This document shows positions 14,656-21,717 of a stretch of 55,524 bases of DNA, piece by piece. Each line of letters starts with the position of its first letter. The stretch's first letter is position 1. Source of the DNA: Bacillota bacterium (GTDB taxonomy: Bacteria > Bacillota > Clostridia > Christensenellales > Aristaeellaceae); the NCBI GenBank assembly GCA_023402355.1, contig JAEXCG010000158.1:1-55524 (forward strand), given 5' to 3'. The notes below the pieces were generated by a model. The model was not told the DNA's origin. It worked only from the letters and a program-made list of their open reading frames with translations, and did no database searches. A program made the translations under genes and the position numbers.

Positions 14656-15282
14656 ATGAAGGTATTGCTCATCAACGGCAGCCCCAATGAAAAGGGCTGC
14701 ACCTATACGGCGCTGCGCGAGGTGGCGGGCGAGCTGAACCGGGCGGGCGTGGACACGCAGATCTTCAACGTCGGCAAGCAGCCGGTGCGCGGGTGCATCG
14801 GCTGCGGCGGCTGCGCGCGGGCGGGCAAGGGGCGCTGCGTGTTCGGGGACGACGGCGTGAACGAGGCGCTCGCCCTCGCGGAGGAGGCGGACGGCTTTGT
14901 CTTCGGCTCGCCCGTGCATTACGCGGCGGCCTCCGGCATGGTCACCTCGTTCCTCGACCGCTTCTTTTACGCGGGCCGGGGCTTTGCGCGCAAGCCCGGC
15001 GCGGTGGTCGTGAGCTGCCGTCGAGGCGGCGCGAGCGCGGCGTTCGACCAGCTAAACAAGTACTTCACCATCTCGCAGATGCCCATCGTCTCCTCGCAGT
15101 ACTGGAACATGGTGCACGGCAACACGCCGGAGGAGGTGCGAGAGGACCTGGAGGGGCTGCAAACCATGCGCACCCTGGGGCGCAACATGGCCTGGCTGCT
15201 GCGCTGCATCGAGGCGGGCCGCGCCGCGGGCGTCCCCGAGCCGGAGCAGGAGCCGAAGCTGCGCACGAACTTCATCCGATGA
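14656..15282 (+). CDS. Flavodoxin-fold NAD(P)H-dependent oxidoreductase
   Basis: The 208-residue flavoprotein belongs to the NADPH-dependent FMN reductase / iron-sulfur flavoprotein family. LLINGSPNEKGCTYTALRE forms the FMN phosphate loop. CIGCGGCARAGKGRC (about 46-60) is the compact Cys motif of this family, with four Cys that could hold a [4Fe-4S] cluster or be redox-active. FGSPVHYAAASGMVTSFLDR is the second flavin loop. A TATAAT lies at 14565-14570 with a poor -35, and GGGAGGGTAAAG precedes the ATG. It probably transfers electrons from NAD(P)H or ferredoxin to a small acceptor such as a quinone; the acceptor is unknown. Confidence 0.85.
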   Translation: MKVLLINGSPNEKGCTYTALREVAGELNRAGVDTQIFNVGKQPVRGCIGCGGCARAGKGRCVFGDDGVNEALALAEEADGFVFGSPVHYAAASGMVTSFLDRFFYAGRGFARKPGAVVVSCRRGGASAAFDQLNKYFTISQMPIVSSQYWNMVHGNTPEEVREDLEGLQTMRTLGRNMAWLLRCIEAGRAAGVPEPEQEPKLRTNFIR

Positions 15283-15286
15283 CAGG

Positions 15287-15323
15287 AAGGCTGCGCCGGG
15301 AAACGCCCCGGCGCGGCCTTTTA
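15287..15323 (+). terminator. Strong terminator after flavoprotein gene
   Basis: A 14-bp stem with one T-G pair (15287-15300 with 15307-15320) and a 6-nt loop is followed by TTTTA, 5 bases after the stop codon. Confidence 0.8.
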
Positions 15324-15388
15324 TCGCGCCCCGCCCGCGGCTTCTATTCGTCCCCTTTCCGGCATAGGCTGGCCCGAGGTGAATTGCC

Positions 15389-16465
15389 ATGCAAAAGGGC
15401 GGTACGGCGTTGGCGCTGCTGGGGGCGATCGTCGGGGCGGGGTTTGCGTCCGGACGCGAGGTGCTGCGCTTTTTTACGCGCTACGGCGCCATGGGCTGGG
15501 TGGGCATCGCCGTCGCCTGCGCGTTCATGGGCTGCTGCGCGTACTTCGTGATGCGCGCGGCGGGCCGCTGCCGGGCGGGCACGTTTTCGGATCTGTGCCG
15601 GGCTTACGGCGGGCCGCTGGCAGAGCGCGCGGCGGGCTTTCTGTACGGCGTGCTCATGGCGCTGACCGGCGGGGCGATGACCGCCGCCTTCGCGGAGCTG
15701 ACGGCGCTGGTGCTGCCGGTGCGCGGCGCGTATGTCATCGGCTTTGCCGCCGCCGTTCTGCTCGGCGTGCTCTGCTCGCACCGCGACCTGCGGCTGCTGG
15801 AGCTGATGGGCCGCCTGCTGCTGCCGCTCTTCCTCGCGATGCTGATTCTGCTGCTCCCCCTGCCCGTGCGGGAGGAGGCCCTGCTCCTGGGCGGCGGGCA
15901 CGCCGCCGCCGCGCCCGCGCTGGGCCTGCTGTACGGCGCGCTCAACATGGGAATGACGGCGGGCATCTTGTGCGAGGCGGGAAAGCGCCTGAGCCCCGCC
16001 GCGTGCGGGCGGGAGGCCGCGATGCTGACGGCGATGCTGGCGCTTCTGACGGGGCTCGCCAACGCCGTGCTCCTGCGCCACGGCGCGTCGGTCGAGCGCA
16101 GCGCGCTGCCCTTCGTCGCCCTTTCGATGCGGCTGGGCAGGGTGGGCTACGCGCTGTGCGCGGCCGTGCTGGGGCTGGCGGTGCTCTCCACGCTCACGGC
16201 GGCCATGCGCGCGCTGCGGGGCAGCCTGCGCCTGTCCGTGCGCGCGGCCGACGCGGCCTGCGCCGGCTGCTGCGTGCTGTGCGGAGCGCTGGGCTTTGAC
16301 CGGCTGATCGGTCGGGGTTATCCGCTGCTGGGCGGGGCCTGCGCGGTGTTCCTGTGCGCGCTGCTCGTGCGCGCGGCGACTGACCGGGGCGAGAAAGCCG
16401 GGCCCCGGACGGTTGGGGACGGCGCTGGAAAAGGAAAGCGGGCCTTTTCAATTAAGGCCCGATAG
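15389..16465 (+). CDS. YkvI-family membrane protein
   Basis: The 358-residue protein has about ten membrane helices. It begins with GAIVGAGFASGREVLRFF, the characteristic N-terminal motif of the YkvI family (APC/LeuT-like fold), where the glycine-rich unwound helix is expected to bind ion and substrate. No substrate is established for the family. The tail is hydrophilic. It starts at ATG 15389 with a GAGGTG site and follows a terminator, so it is transcribed separately. The promoter of alr overlaps its last codons. Confidence 0.8.
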   Translation: MQKGGTALALLGAIVGAGFASGREVLRFFTRYGAMGWVGIAVACAFMGCCAYFVMRAAGRCRAGTFSDLCRAYGGPLAERAAGFLYGVLMALTGGAMTAAFAELTALVLPVRGAYVIGFAAAVLLGVLCSHRDLRLLELMGRLLLPLFLAMLILLLPLPVREEALLLGGGHAAAAPALGLLYGALNMGMTAGILCEAGKRLSPAACGREAAMLTAMLALLTGLANAVLLRHGASVERSALPFVALSMRLGRVGYALCAAVLGLAVLSTLTAAMRALRGSLRLSVRAADAACAGCCVLCGALGFDRLIGRGYPLLGGACAVFLCALLVRAATDRGEKAGPRTVGDGAGKGKRAFSIKAR

Positions 16466-16473
16466 GGTATAAT
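16445..16473 (+). promoter_or_regulatory. Promoter of alr operon, overlapping ykvI end
   Basis: TTTTCA (16445-16450) and TATAAT (16468-16473) are separated by 17 bp. A hairpin GGGCCTT/AAGGCCC spans the -35 region and may also end the ykvI message. Confidence 0.6.
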
Positions 16474-16510
16474 AAAGGGCAACCCATACAGGACAGAGGC
16501 GTAAGCGAAG

Positions 16511-17617
16511 ATGTACAGAACGAACTATGTGGAAATAGACCTGGGCGCCATAAGGCACAACGTCGGCGCGATGCGCGCCCGGCTTTCGGGCGGCACGCGG
16601 CTGCTCGCGGTCGTTAAGGCGGACGCCTACGGCCACGGCGCGCTGGAGGTTTCCCGCGCGGCGCTGGAGGCGGGCGCCTCCATGCTGGCCGTGGCGATCC
16701 CGGAGGAGGGCGAGCAGCTTCGCGCCGCGGGCATCGCGGCGCCCATCCTGGTGCTGGGCGGCATCGAGCCGGAGGCGGCGGAGGCGGTGGTCCGCAACCG
16801 CCTGACGCAGACGGTCTTCGACGCGGCGGCGATCGACGCGCTGTCGCGGGCGGCCTGCCGCCTGGGCGTTCCCGCGCAGGTGCACATAAAGCTCGATACG
16901 GGCATGTCGCGCATCGGCGTCAGGACGGCGACGGACGCGGCGAAGCTAACGCAGGCGGCGGACGCGGCCCCGGGCGTGCAGCTCACGGGGGCGTTCACCC
17001 ACTTTGCGACGGCGGACGAGCCGGACGCCTCGGGCACGCTTTTACAGATCGAACGCTTTGAGGAAATGACCGCGGCCATCGCGGCGGTGCATCCGGAGCC
17101 CATCGTGCGCCACGCGTGCAACAGCGCGGGCATCTTCCGCTACCCGCAGGCGCACTACGACATGGTGCGCGGGGGCATCACGCTCTACGGCTGCGTTCCC
17201 TCGCCGGACATCGCGGGCGTCAGGCCGGCGATGCGCTGGGTGACGCGCGCGGTGTACGTAAAGGACCTGCCCGCGGGCGCGCGCATCAGCTACGGCGGCA
17301 CGTTTACGGCGGAGCGCCCCATGCGCGTGATGACCGTGCCCACCGGCTACGCGGACGGCTACCGCCGGGCGTTATCCGGCAAGGCGCAGGTGCTCGTGCG
17401 CGGACGGCGCGCACGCGTCGTGGGGCGCGTGTGCATGGACCAGATCATGGCGGACGTGACGGACATCCCCGGCTGCGCGGCGGGCGACGAGGTGGTGCTG
17501 ATGGGCGCGCAGGGCGAGGAGTGCGTCAGCGCGGACGAGCTGGCCGCGTGGGCCGACACGATCAGCTATGAAATGCTGCTCGCGCCCTCGGGCCGCGTGC
17601 CGCGCGTGTACAGATGA
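16511..17617 (+). CDS. alr: Alanine racemase
   Basis: The 368-residue PLP enzyme converts L-alanine to D-alanine for peptidoglycan. The cofactor lysine is in AVVKADAYGHGA (Lys36). The second catalytic residue, Tyr, is in ARISYGGTF. VGRVCMDQIMADVT and HIKLDTGMSRIG are family hallmarks, and the length is normal. A promoter overlaps the preceding ykvI gene. The stop overlaps the start of the 5-formyl-THF cyclo-ligase gene by four bases. In Bacillus alr is often near coaA or acpS; here it leads a housekeeping cluster. Confidence 0.95.
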   Translation: MYRTNYVEIDLGAIRHNVGAMRARLSGGTRLLAVVKADAYGHGALEVSRAALEAGASMLAVAIPEEGEQLRAAGIAAPILVLGGIEPEAAEAVVRNRLTQTVFDAAAIDALSRAACRLGVPAQVHIKLDTGMSRIGVRTATDAAKLTQAADAAPGVQLTGAFTHFATADEPDASGTLLQIERFEEMTAAIAAVHPEPIVRHACNSAGIFRYPQAHYDMVRGGITLYGCVPSPDIAGVRPAMRWVTRAVYVKDLPAGARISYGGTFTAERPMRVMTVPTGYADGYRRALSGKAQVLVRGRRARVVGRVCMDQIMADVTDIPGCAAGDEVVLMGAQGEECVSADELAAWADTISYEMLLAPSGRVPRVYR

Positions 17618-18189
17618 TGGACAAGCAGTCGATCCGCCGGGCCGTGAGAGAGCGGCGCGAGGCGCTGCCGGCGCGGGAGCGCGCCTTGGCCTCGCGGGCG
17701 GTCTGCCGCCTCCTTTGCGCGTGGGACGTCTATCGCCGGGCGAAGACCGTGCTCGCCTATGCCGCGGTGCGGGGGGAACTGGACCTGACGGACGTCATGG
17801 AGGACGCGCTCTCGTCGGGCAAGACGCTGCTGCTGCCCCGATGCGAGGCGGACGGCGTGATGACGGCGCGCCGCGTCCTGTCGCTGGGCGGGCTGCAAAG
17901 GAGCGCTTACGGCATCCCCGAGCCGGGGGAGGGCGCGCCCATCCTCGCGCCGGAGGACGTCGATCTCGCGCTGGTGCCGGGCATCGCGTTTGGCCCGGCG
18001 GGCGCGCGCGTGGGACAGGGAGGCGGGTATTACGACCGCTATCTGCCCCGACTGGGCGGCGTTTCGGCGGGCATAGGCTATGGGTTTCAAATGATGGACG
18101 AGCTTCCGGCGCTTGCGCACGACGCGCCGGTGGAATACGCGGTACATCCCGGCGGGCTCGTGCGATGCCGTCGGGGCAATGAAAGATAA
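17614..18189 (+). CDS. 5-formyltetrahydrofolate cyclo-ligase
   Basis: The 191-residue enzyme uses ATP to turn 5-formyl-THF into 5,10-methenyl-THF, recovering the storage folate. IRRAVRERREALP is the N-terminal substrate/ATP region, GYGIPEP-type binding appears as AYGIPEP, and ALVPGIAFGPAGARVGQGGGYYDRYL is the family signature that binds phosphate and magnesium. The start ATGATG overlaps the alr stop. Length and motifs are complete. Confidence 0.92.
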   Translation: MMDKQSIRRAVRERREALPARERALASRAVCRLLCAWDVYRRAKTVLAYAAVRGELDLTDVMEDALSSGKTLLLPRCEADGVMTARRVLSLGGLQRSAYGIPEPGEGAPILAPEDVDLALVPGIAFGPAGARVGQGGGYYDRYLPRLGGVSAGIGYGFQMMDELPALAHDAPVEYAVHPGGLVRCRRGNER

Positions 18190-18203
18190 CGGAGGAACCA
18201 AAG

Positions 18204-18998
18204 GTGAACGAAAAAGAGACGAAGGTTCGGGGGCGCATCGGGGGCAGGAACATCCTGTCGATGGCGGGGCGCGTGGCGGGGACGATCGTGCTCGTCGCGG
18301 TGCTGGGGCTGCTGCTGCAGGTGCTCTCGATGATCGGCAACCTCTTCCTGCGCATGCTGATTTCCGGCGCCGTCATCGCGGGCTGCTTCCTGATGCAGTT
18401 TTCCAGCGGCGGCGGGCAGGGCGAGCGCGACGTGACCTTCGCGGCGATGCTCGGCAAGCGCACGCTGGAGGGCTATCAGCCGACGAAGGAAGAACAGTCG
18501 AAGTGCTTTACCCCGCTCAAGGGCCTCGCGGCGGCGGCGCTGGGCGCGCTGCCCTTCGTCGTGTGCGCGCTGGTCGTCGCGGCGGCGGCGCAGCCCTACA
18601 CGTACACGCTGCAGGACCTGCCCTCCTGGGCGAGCGCCTACGCCTACCGCGCGGACATCTACGCGCCGCTCAGCTACTATGGGCAGAGCGCGGGGGCGGG
18701 CATTGCGGATTACCTGCGCATCCTGGTTCGGGCCTGCAACATGCTTTACCTGCTGCCGCTGGGCGACGCGGTGACGTATTACGGCTACCTGATCGACCGG
18801 CTGGGCCCAGTGCTGCTGCTGATCTTCCCGCTGGGCTACGCGCTGGGCTATCTGCGCGGACCGGCGCTGCACAAGAAGCGCATCGCCTACAACGAGCAGG
18901 CGAAGAAGGCGCAGCTCAAGAAGATCAAGCGCAACAAGAAGCGCGAGCAGGCCGCCCGCCGCGCGAAGGAGCGCAAGGGTCCTGAACAATTAATCTGA
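18204..18998 (+). CDS. Unknown conserved-type polytopic membrane protein
   Basis: The family is not recognised. The 264-residue protein has about four to five membrane helices: two close together (about 22-65), one near 108-130, one near 170-195 and one near 200-220. A highly basic cytoplasmic tail rich in Lys, Arg and Ala (about 225-264) could bind nucleic acid or ribosomes. The start is GTG with GGAGG 8 bases before it, 14 bases after the cyclo-ligase stop, so it is the third gene of the alr operon. A role in envelope biology is possible from context only. Confidence 0.6.
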   Translation: MNEKETKVRGRIGGRNILSMAGRVAGTIVLVAVLGLLLQVLSMIGNLFLRMLISGAVIAGCFLMQFSSGGGQGERDVTFAAMLGKRTLEGYQPTKEEQSKCFTPLKGLAAAALGALPFVVCALVVAAAAQPYTYTLQDLPSWASAYAYRADIYAPLSYYGQSAGAGIADYLRILVRACNMLYLLPLGDAVTYYGYLIDRLGPVLLLIFPLGYALGYLRGPALHKKRIAYNEQAKKAQLKKIKRNKKREQAARRAKERKGPEQLI

Positions 18999-19002
18999 CG
19001 CG

Positions 19003-19031
19003 TTGTTAAAACTCGGAAATCCTGATATAAT
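19003..19031 (+). promoter_or_regulatory. Promoter of rsmD-coaD operon
   Basis: TTGTTA (19003-19008) and TATAAT (19026-19031) are separated by 17 bp and begin 4 bases after the preceding stop. The leader before rsmD is about 58 bases. Confidence 0.7.
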
Positions 19032-19095
19032 AAAGAAAGAGGAATACGCTCCTCAATCGAGCCCGGGTTTTTCGGGAAATGCACAGGAGGAAGCT

Positions 19096-19653
19096 TTGCG
19101 GATCATCAGCGGAAGCGCCCGCGGGCGCACGATTTGCGCGCCGCAGGGCATGGATACGCGCCCCACGCAGGATTACGTGCGCGAATCGCTCTTCAACATC
19201 CTGCGCGCGCGGGTGCCGGAGGCACGCGTGCTCGATCTCTTCGCGGGGTCGGGCGCGCTGGGGCTGGAGGCGGTCAGCCGGGGCGCGCAAAGCGCTGTGT
19301 TTGTGGACAGCGGCCGCGCCGCGGTGCAATGCGTCAAAAAGAACGTCGAGGCCCTTCGCATGGAGGCGCAGTGCGAGGTGCTTTCCTGCGACTGGCGCGC
19401 GGCGATCGTGCGCCTTTCGGGGCGGGCGTTCGACCTGGTGTTCATGGACCCGCCCTACCGCATGGAAAATACGGGCGAGATGTGCGCCGCGCTGCTTGCG
19501 GCGGGGGCGCTTTCGCCGGACGGCCTGATCGTGGTGGAGCATCGGCGCGGCCTCCCGCCAGCGCTCCCGGACGCGCTGGAGGCGGCGGACACGCGCCGCT
19601 ACGGCGACACGGAAATCACCTTCGTGCGAAGGCGGCAGGAGGAAACGCCATGA
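19096..19653 (+). CDS. rsmD: 16S rRNA m2G966 methyltransferase
   Basis: The 185-residue SAM-dependent enzyme methylates the exocyclic amine of G966 in 16S rRNA. RIISGSARGR at the N terminus, RPTQDYVRESLFNIL, the SAM-binding VLDLFAGSGALGLEAVSRGA and the catalytic FMDPPYRM are diagnostic. The TTG start at 19096 follows AGGAGG by 5 bases and aligns with RsmD N termini. The stop overlaps the coaD start (ATGA), the usual rsmD-coaD arrangement in Bacillota. Confidence 0.93.
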   Translation: MRIISGSARGRTICAPQGMDTRPTQDYVRESLFNILRARVPEARVLDLFAGSGALGLEAVSRGAQSAVFVDSGRAAVQCVKKNVEALRMEAQCEVLSCDWRAAIVRLSGRAFDLVFMDPPYRMENTGEMCAALLAAGALSPDGLIVVEHRRGLPPALPDALEAADTRRYGDTEITFVRRRQEETP

Positions 19654-20153
19654 GCATCGCGCTTTACCCCGGCAGCTTCGACCCGCTGACGGTCGGCCAT
19701 CTGGACATCATCGAGCGCGCGGCCCGGCTGTACGACACCGTCGTGGTGGCGGTGCTGCACAACCCGAACAAGCAGGGCGCTTTCCCGGTGGAAAAGCGGC
19801 TGGAATTCATCGAGCGCGCGTGCGCGCACATCCCGGGCGTGCGCGCGGAGCAGTTTTACGGCCTGCTGGTGGATTACGCGCGGCAGGTGGGCGCGTCGGC
19901 CATCATCCGGGGGCTCCGCGCGGTCAGCGACTTTGAATACGAATTTCAGATGGCGCAGATGAACAAGCAGCTCTGCCCCGGCGTGGAGACGCTCTTCATG
20001 ATGACGAAGCCGGAGCACGCGTACATCAGCTCGAGCGGTGTGCGCGAGATAGCGACGTTTGGCGGCGATGTGAGCGCGTTTTTGCCGCCATGCATCCTTA
20101 AGGACGTGCAAGCAGCGCTTGCCGCAAAGAGGAGGGAACCCGATGGACGCTGA
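19650..20153 (+). CDS. coaD: Phosphopantetheine adenylyltransferase
   Basis: The 167-residue enzyme transfers AMP from ATP to 4'-phosphopantetheine, the penultimate step of coenzyme A synthesis. YPGSFDPLTVGHLDII contains the (H/T)xGH nucleotidyltransferase motif. RGLRAVSDFEYEFQMAQMN is the substrate loop, and YISSSGVREIATFGGDVS the ISSTxIR-like motif. The length is typical. Its end overlaps the start of the coiled-coil gene. Confidence 0.96.
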   Translation: MSIALYPGSFDPLTVGHLDIIERAARLYDTVVVAVLHNPNKQGAFPVEKRLEFIERACAHIPGVRAEQFYGLLVDYARQVGASAIIRGLRAVSDFEYEFQMAQMNKQLCPGVETLFMMTKPEHAYISSSGVREIATFGGDVSAFLPPCILKDVQAALAAKRREPDGR

Positions 20154-20805
20154 ACTCAAGATTTACGACGCGATCGACGAGCTGGAGCAGGAGATTTCGA
20201 GCAGCAAGAAGGGCCTGTTGTCCAACCTTTTCCTGGTGGACAAGGACTACCTGCTCGACCTGTGCGCGAAGATTCGCTCGGACGTGCCGGACGACATCAA
20301 GAACTGCCAGAACATGCTGCGCGAGGAACAGCGCATCCTTACCGAGGCCAACCGCAAGGCGAACAACATCATCACCGAGGCGGAAAACAAGGCGCACGCC
20401 CGCGTGGCCGACGCGGATGCGCTGGCCCAGCAGAAGTCGGACGACGCCGACCGCTACGACGAGCGCGTGCGCGCCGAGGCCGACGCCTACGCCCAGCAGG
20501 CGCACGCGGACGCCGACGCCTACGCCGCCAAGACGCGCGCGGACTCCGAGCAGGAGGCCAGCGCCCGCATCGCGGAGGCCGAGCAGCACGCGCGCGAGCT
20601 CGTGGAGACCACGGAGATCATGCGCCAGGCCAACCAGCGCGCGCGGGAGACGGTGGAGCGCGCGGACGCGCAGGCGCGCGACATGTTCCTAAACACCCTG
20701 GACGAGGCGGAGAAGATGCTCAAGGATTTGGACGACTGCTTTGCCCATCACTCGAGCGACCTGTACAATTACCGCGTGAAGCTGAGCCAGTACCGCGGAA
20801 GCTGA
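20143..20805 (+). CDS. Coiled-coil protein downstream of coaD
   Basis: The 220-residue protein has a short N-terminal head (DAELKIYDAIDELEQEISSS, then a conserved-looking FLVDKDYLLDLCAKI) and a long Ala/Glu/Arg-rich coiled coil (about 60-200). A similar gene often follows coaD in Clostridia and is annotated as ATPase or DivIVA-like. No ATPase motif is seen here, and the head has no clear DivIVA membrane-binding motif. It starts inside coaD with AGAGGAGGG upstream, so expression is coupled. A structural or division role is a guess. Confidence 0.7.
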   Translation: MDAELKIYDAIDELEQEISSSKKGLLSNLFLVDKDYLLDLCAKIRSDVPDDIKNCQNMLREEQRILTEANRKANNIITEAENKAHARVADADALAQQKSDDADRYDERVRAEADAYAQQAHADADAYAAKTRADSEQEASARIAEAEQHARELVETTEIMRQANQRARETVERADAQARDMFLNTLDEAEKMLKDLDDCFAHHSSDLYNYRVKLSQYRGS

Positions 20806-20910
20806 GCGGGCGGCGAATGCGGGCAGTGCCCGCCGCCGCTTCCGAAAAACTGCTGCCGCGTCGAAGGTTTCTCGCGCGCGGCCGCGGCGTGCAATCCGCC
20901 GCGGTCCAAA

Positions 20911-20948
20911 ACAGCCCGGAACGTCCACAAAAAGACGTTCCGGGCTGT
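20911..20948. terminator. Long hairpin between convergent operons
   Basis: A perfect 15-bp stem (20911-20925 with 20934-20948) has an A-rich 8-nt loop. On the minus strand TTTT follows, so it suits the leftward methyltransferase/UvrA operon and may act both ways. The rest of 20806-20971 holds nothing recognisable. Confidence 0.7.
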
Positions 20949-20971
20949 CTGCGTTTGGGGGGCCCCTGCGG

Positions 20972-21703
20972 TCATTTCCTGCGCGCGCAGACGATCAGCA
21001 TCATCGGGCGGCGCATCTCGTCCTTCATGCCGGGGATGCCGAGCATGTGCTCCGGCGGCCTGGGCTCCACGACGCGCGTGATTTCAAAGCCGTTCGTGAG
21101 CAGCCCGTCCAGGTAGGTGGTCAGCGTCTTGTGGTACTTGCGCACGTGCTCGCCCAGAAAGACGGCGTCGCGCGCGCCCTCGTAAAAGTAGTCGTCCACC
21201 GGGAAGTGCCGGATGTTCCCGGCCTCGTCGTAGACCCAGTCCTGCGGGCCCTGCGCGGTGAAGATGGGGTGCTCGCAGGAAAAGACGAAGCTGCCGCCCG
21301 GCGCGAGGCAGGCGTGCACCCGCCTCGCCACCTGATGAAAGTCCGCCACGTAGTGCAGCGCGAGCGAGCTGAGCGCCACGTCGAAGCTCCCCTCGGGGAA
21401 ATCGATCTCCTCGATGGGCATGCGCACGTACTCGACCTGCGCGTAGGGCGTCTTTTCCCGCGCGACGGCGAGCATCTTCTCGGAGAGGTCCACGCCCACG
21501 CAGCGCCTGGCCCCGTGCTCCATGGCGTAAAGGCAGTGCCAGCCGTAGCCGCAGCCCAGGTCGAGCACGCGCTTGTCCGCGAAGTCGGGCAAAAGCGGGC
21601 GCAGGGTGTCCCATTCGCCCGCGCCCTCAAGCCCCTGCTGGGAGCGGCCCATCTGGCTGTACTTTTCAAAGAATTCGGGGTCGTCGTATCGGTTCTGATA
21701 CAT
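20972..21703 (-). CDS. Class I SAM-dependent methyltransferase
   Basis: The 243-residue protein has the SAM-binding motif I VLDLGCGYGWHCLYAMEHGA, the acidic motif CVGVDLSEKM, and VALSSLALHYVADF as motif III/IV. LAPGGSFVFSCEHP follows, typical of the UbiE/Methyltransf_11 family. The substrate is a small molecule and cannot be assigned. The start chosen is ATG 21703 with GGAGGAG upstream. An ATG at 21721 overlapping the UvrA2 stop is also possible. It lies in one operon with the UvrA2-like gene, which suggests a link to drug or toxin resistance rather than core metabolism. Confidence 0.82.
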   Translation of the reverse strand: MYQNRYDDPEFFEKYSQMGRSQQGLEGAGEWDTLRPLLPDFADKRVLDLGCGYGWHCLYAMEHGARRCVGVDLSEKMLAVAREKTPYAQVEYVRMPIEEIDFPEGSFDVALSSLALHYVADFHQVARRVHACLAPGGSFVFSCEHPIFTAQGPQDWVYDEAGNIRHFPVDDYFYEGARDAVFLGEHVRKYHKTLTTYLDGLLTNGFEITRVVEPRPPEHMLGIPGMKDEMRRPMMLIVCARRK

Positions 21704-21717
21704 GTCTTCTCCTCCGT

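Noticed and set aside
11821..14919. Very long minus-strand open frame (about 1030 codons)
   Set aside because: It lies opposite the amino-acid ABC operon and several other recognised genes; its product is His/Arg/Ala-rich low complexity, typical of the antisense frame of GC-rich genes.
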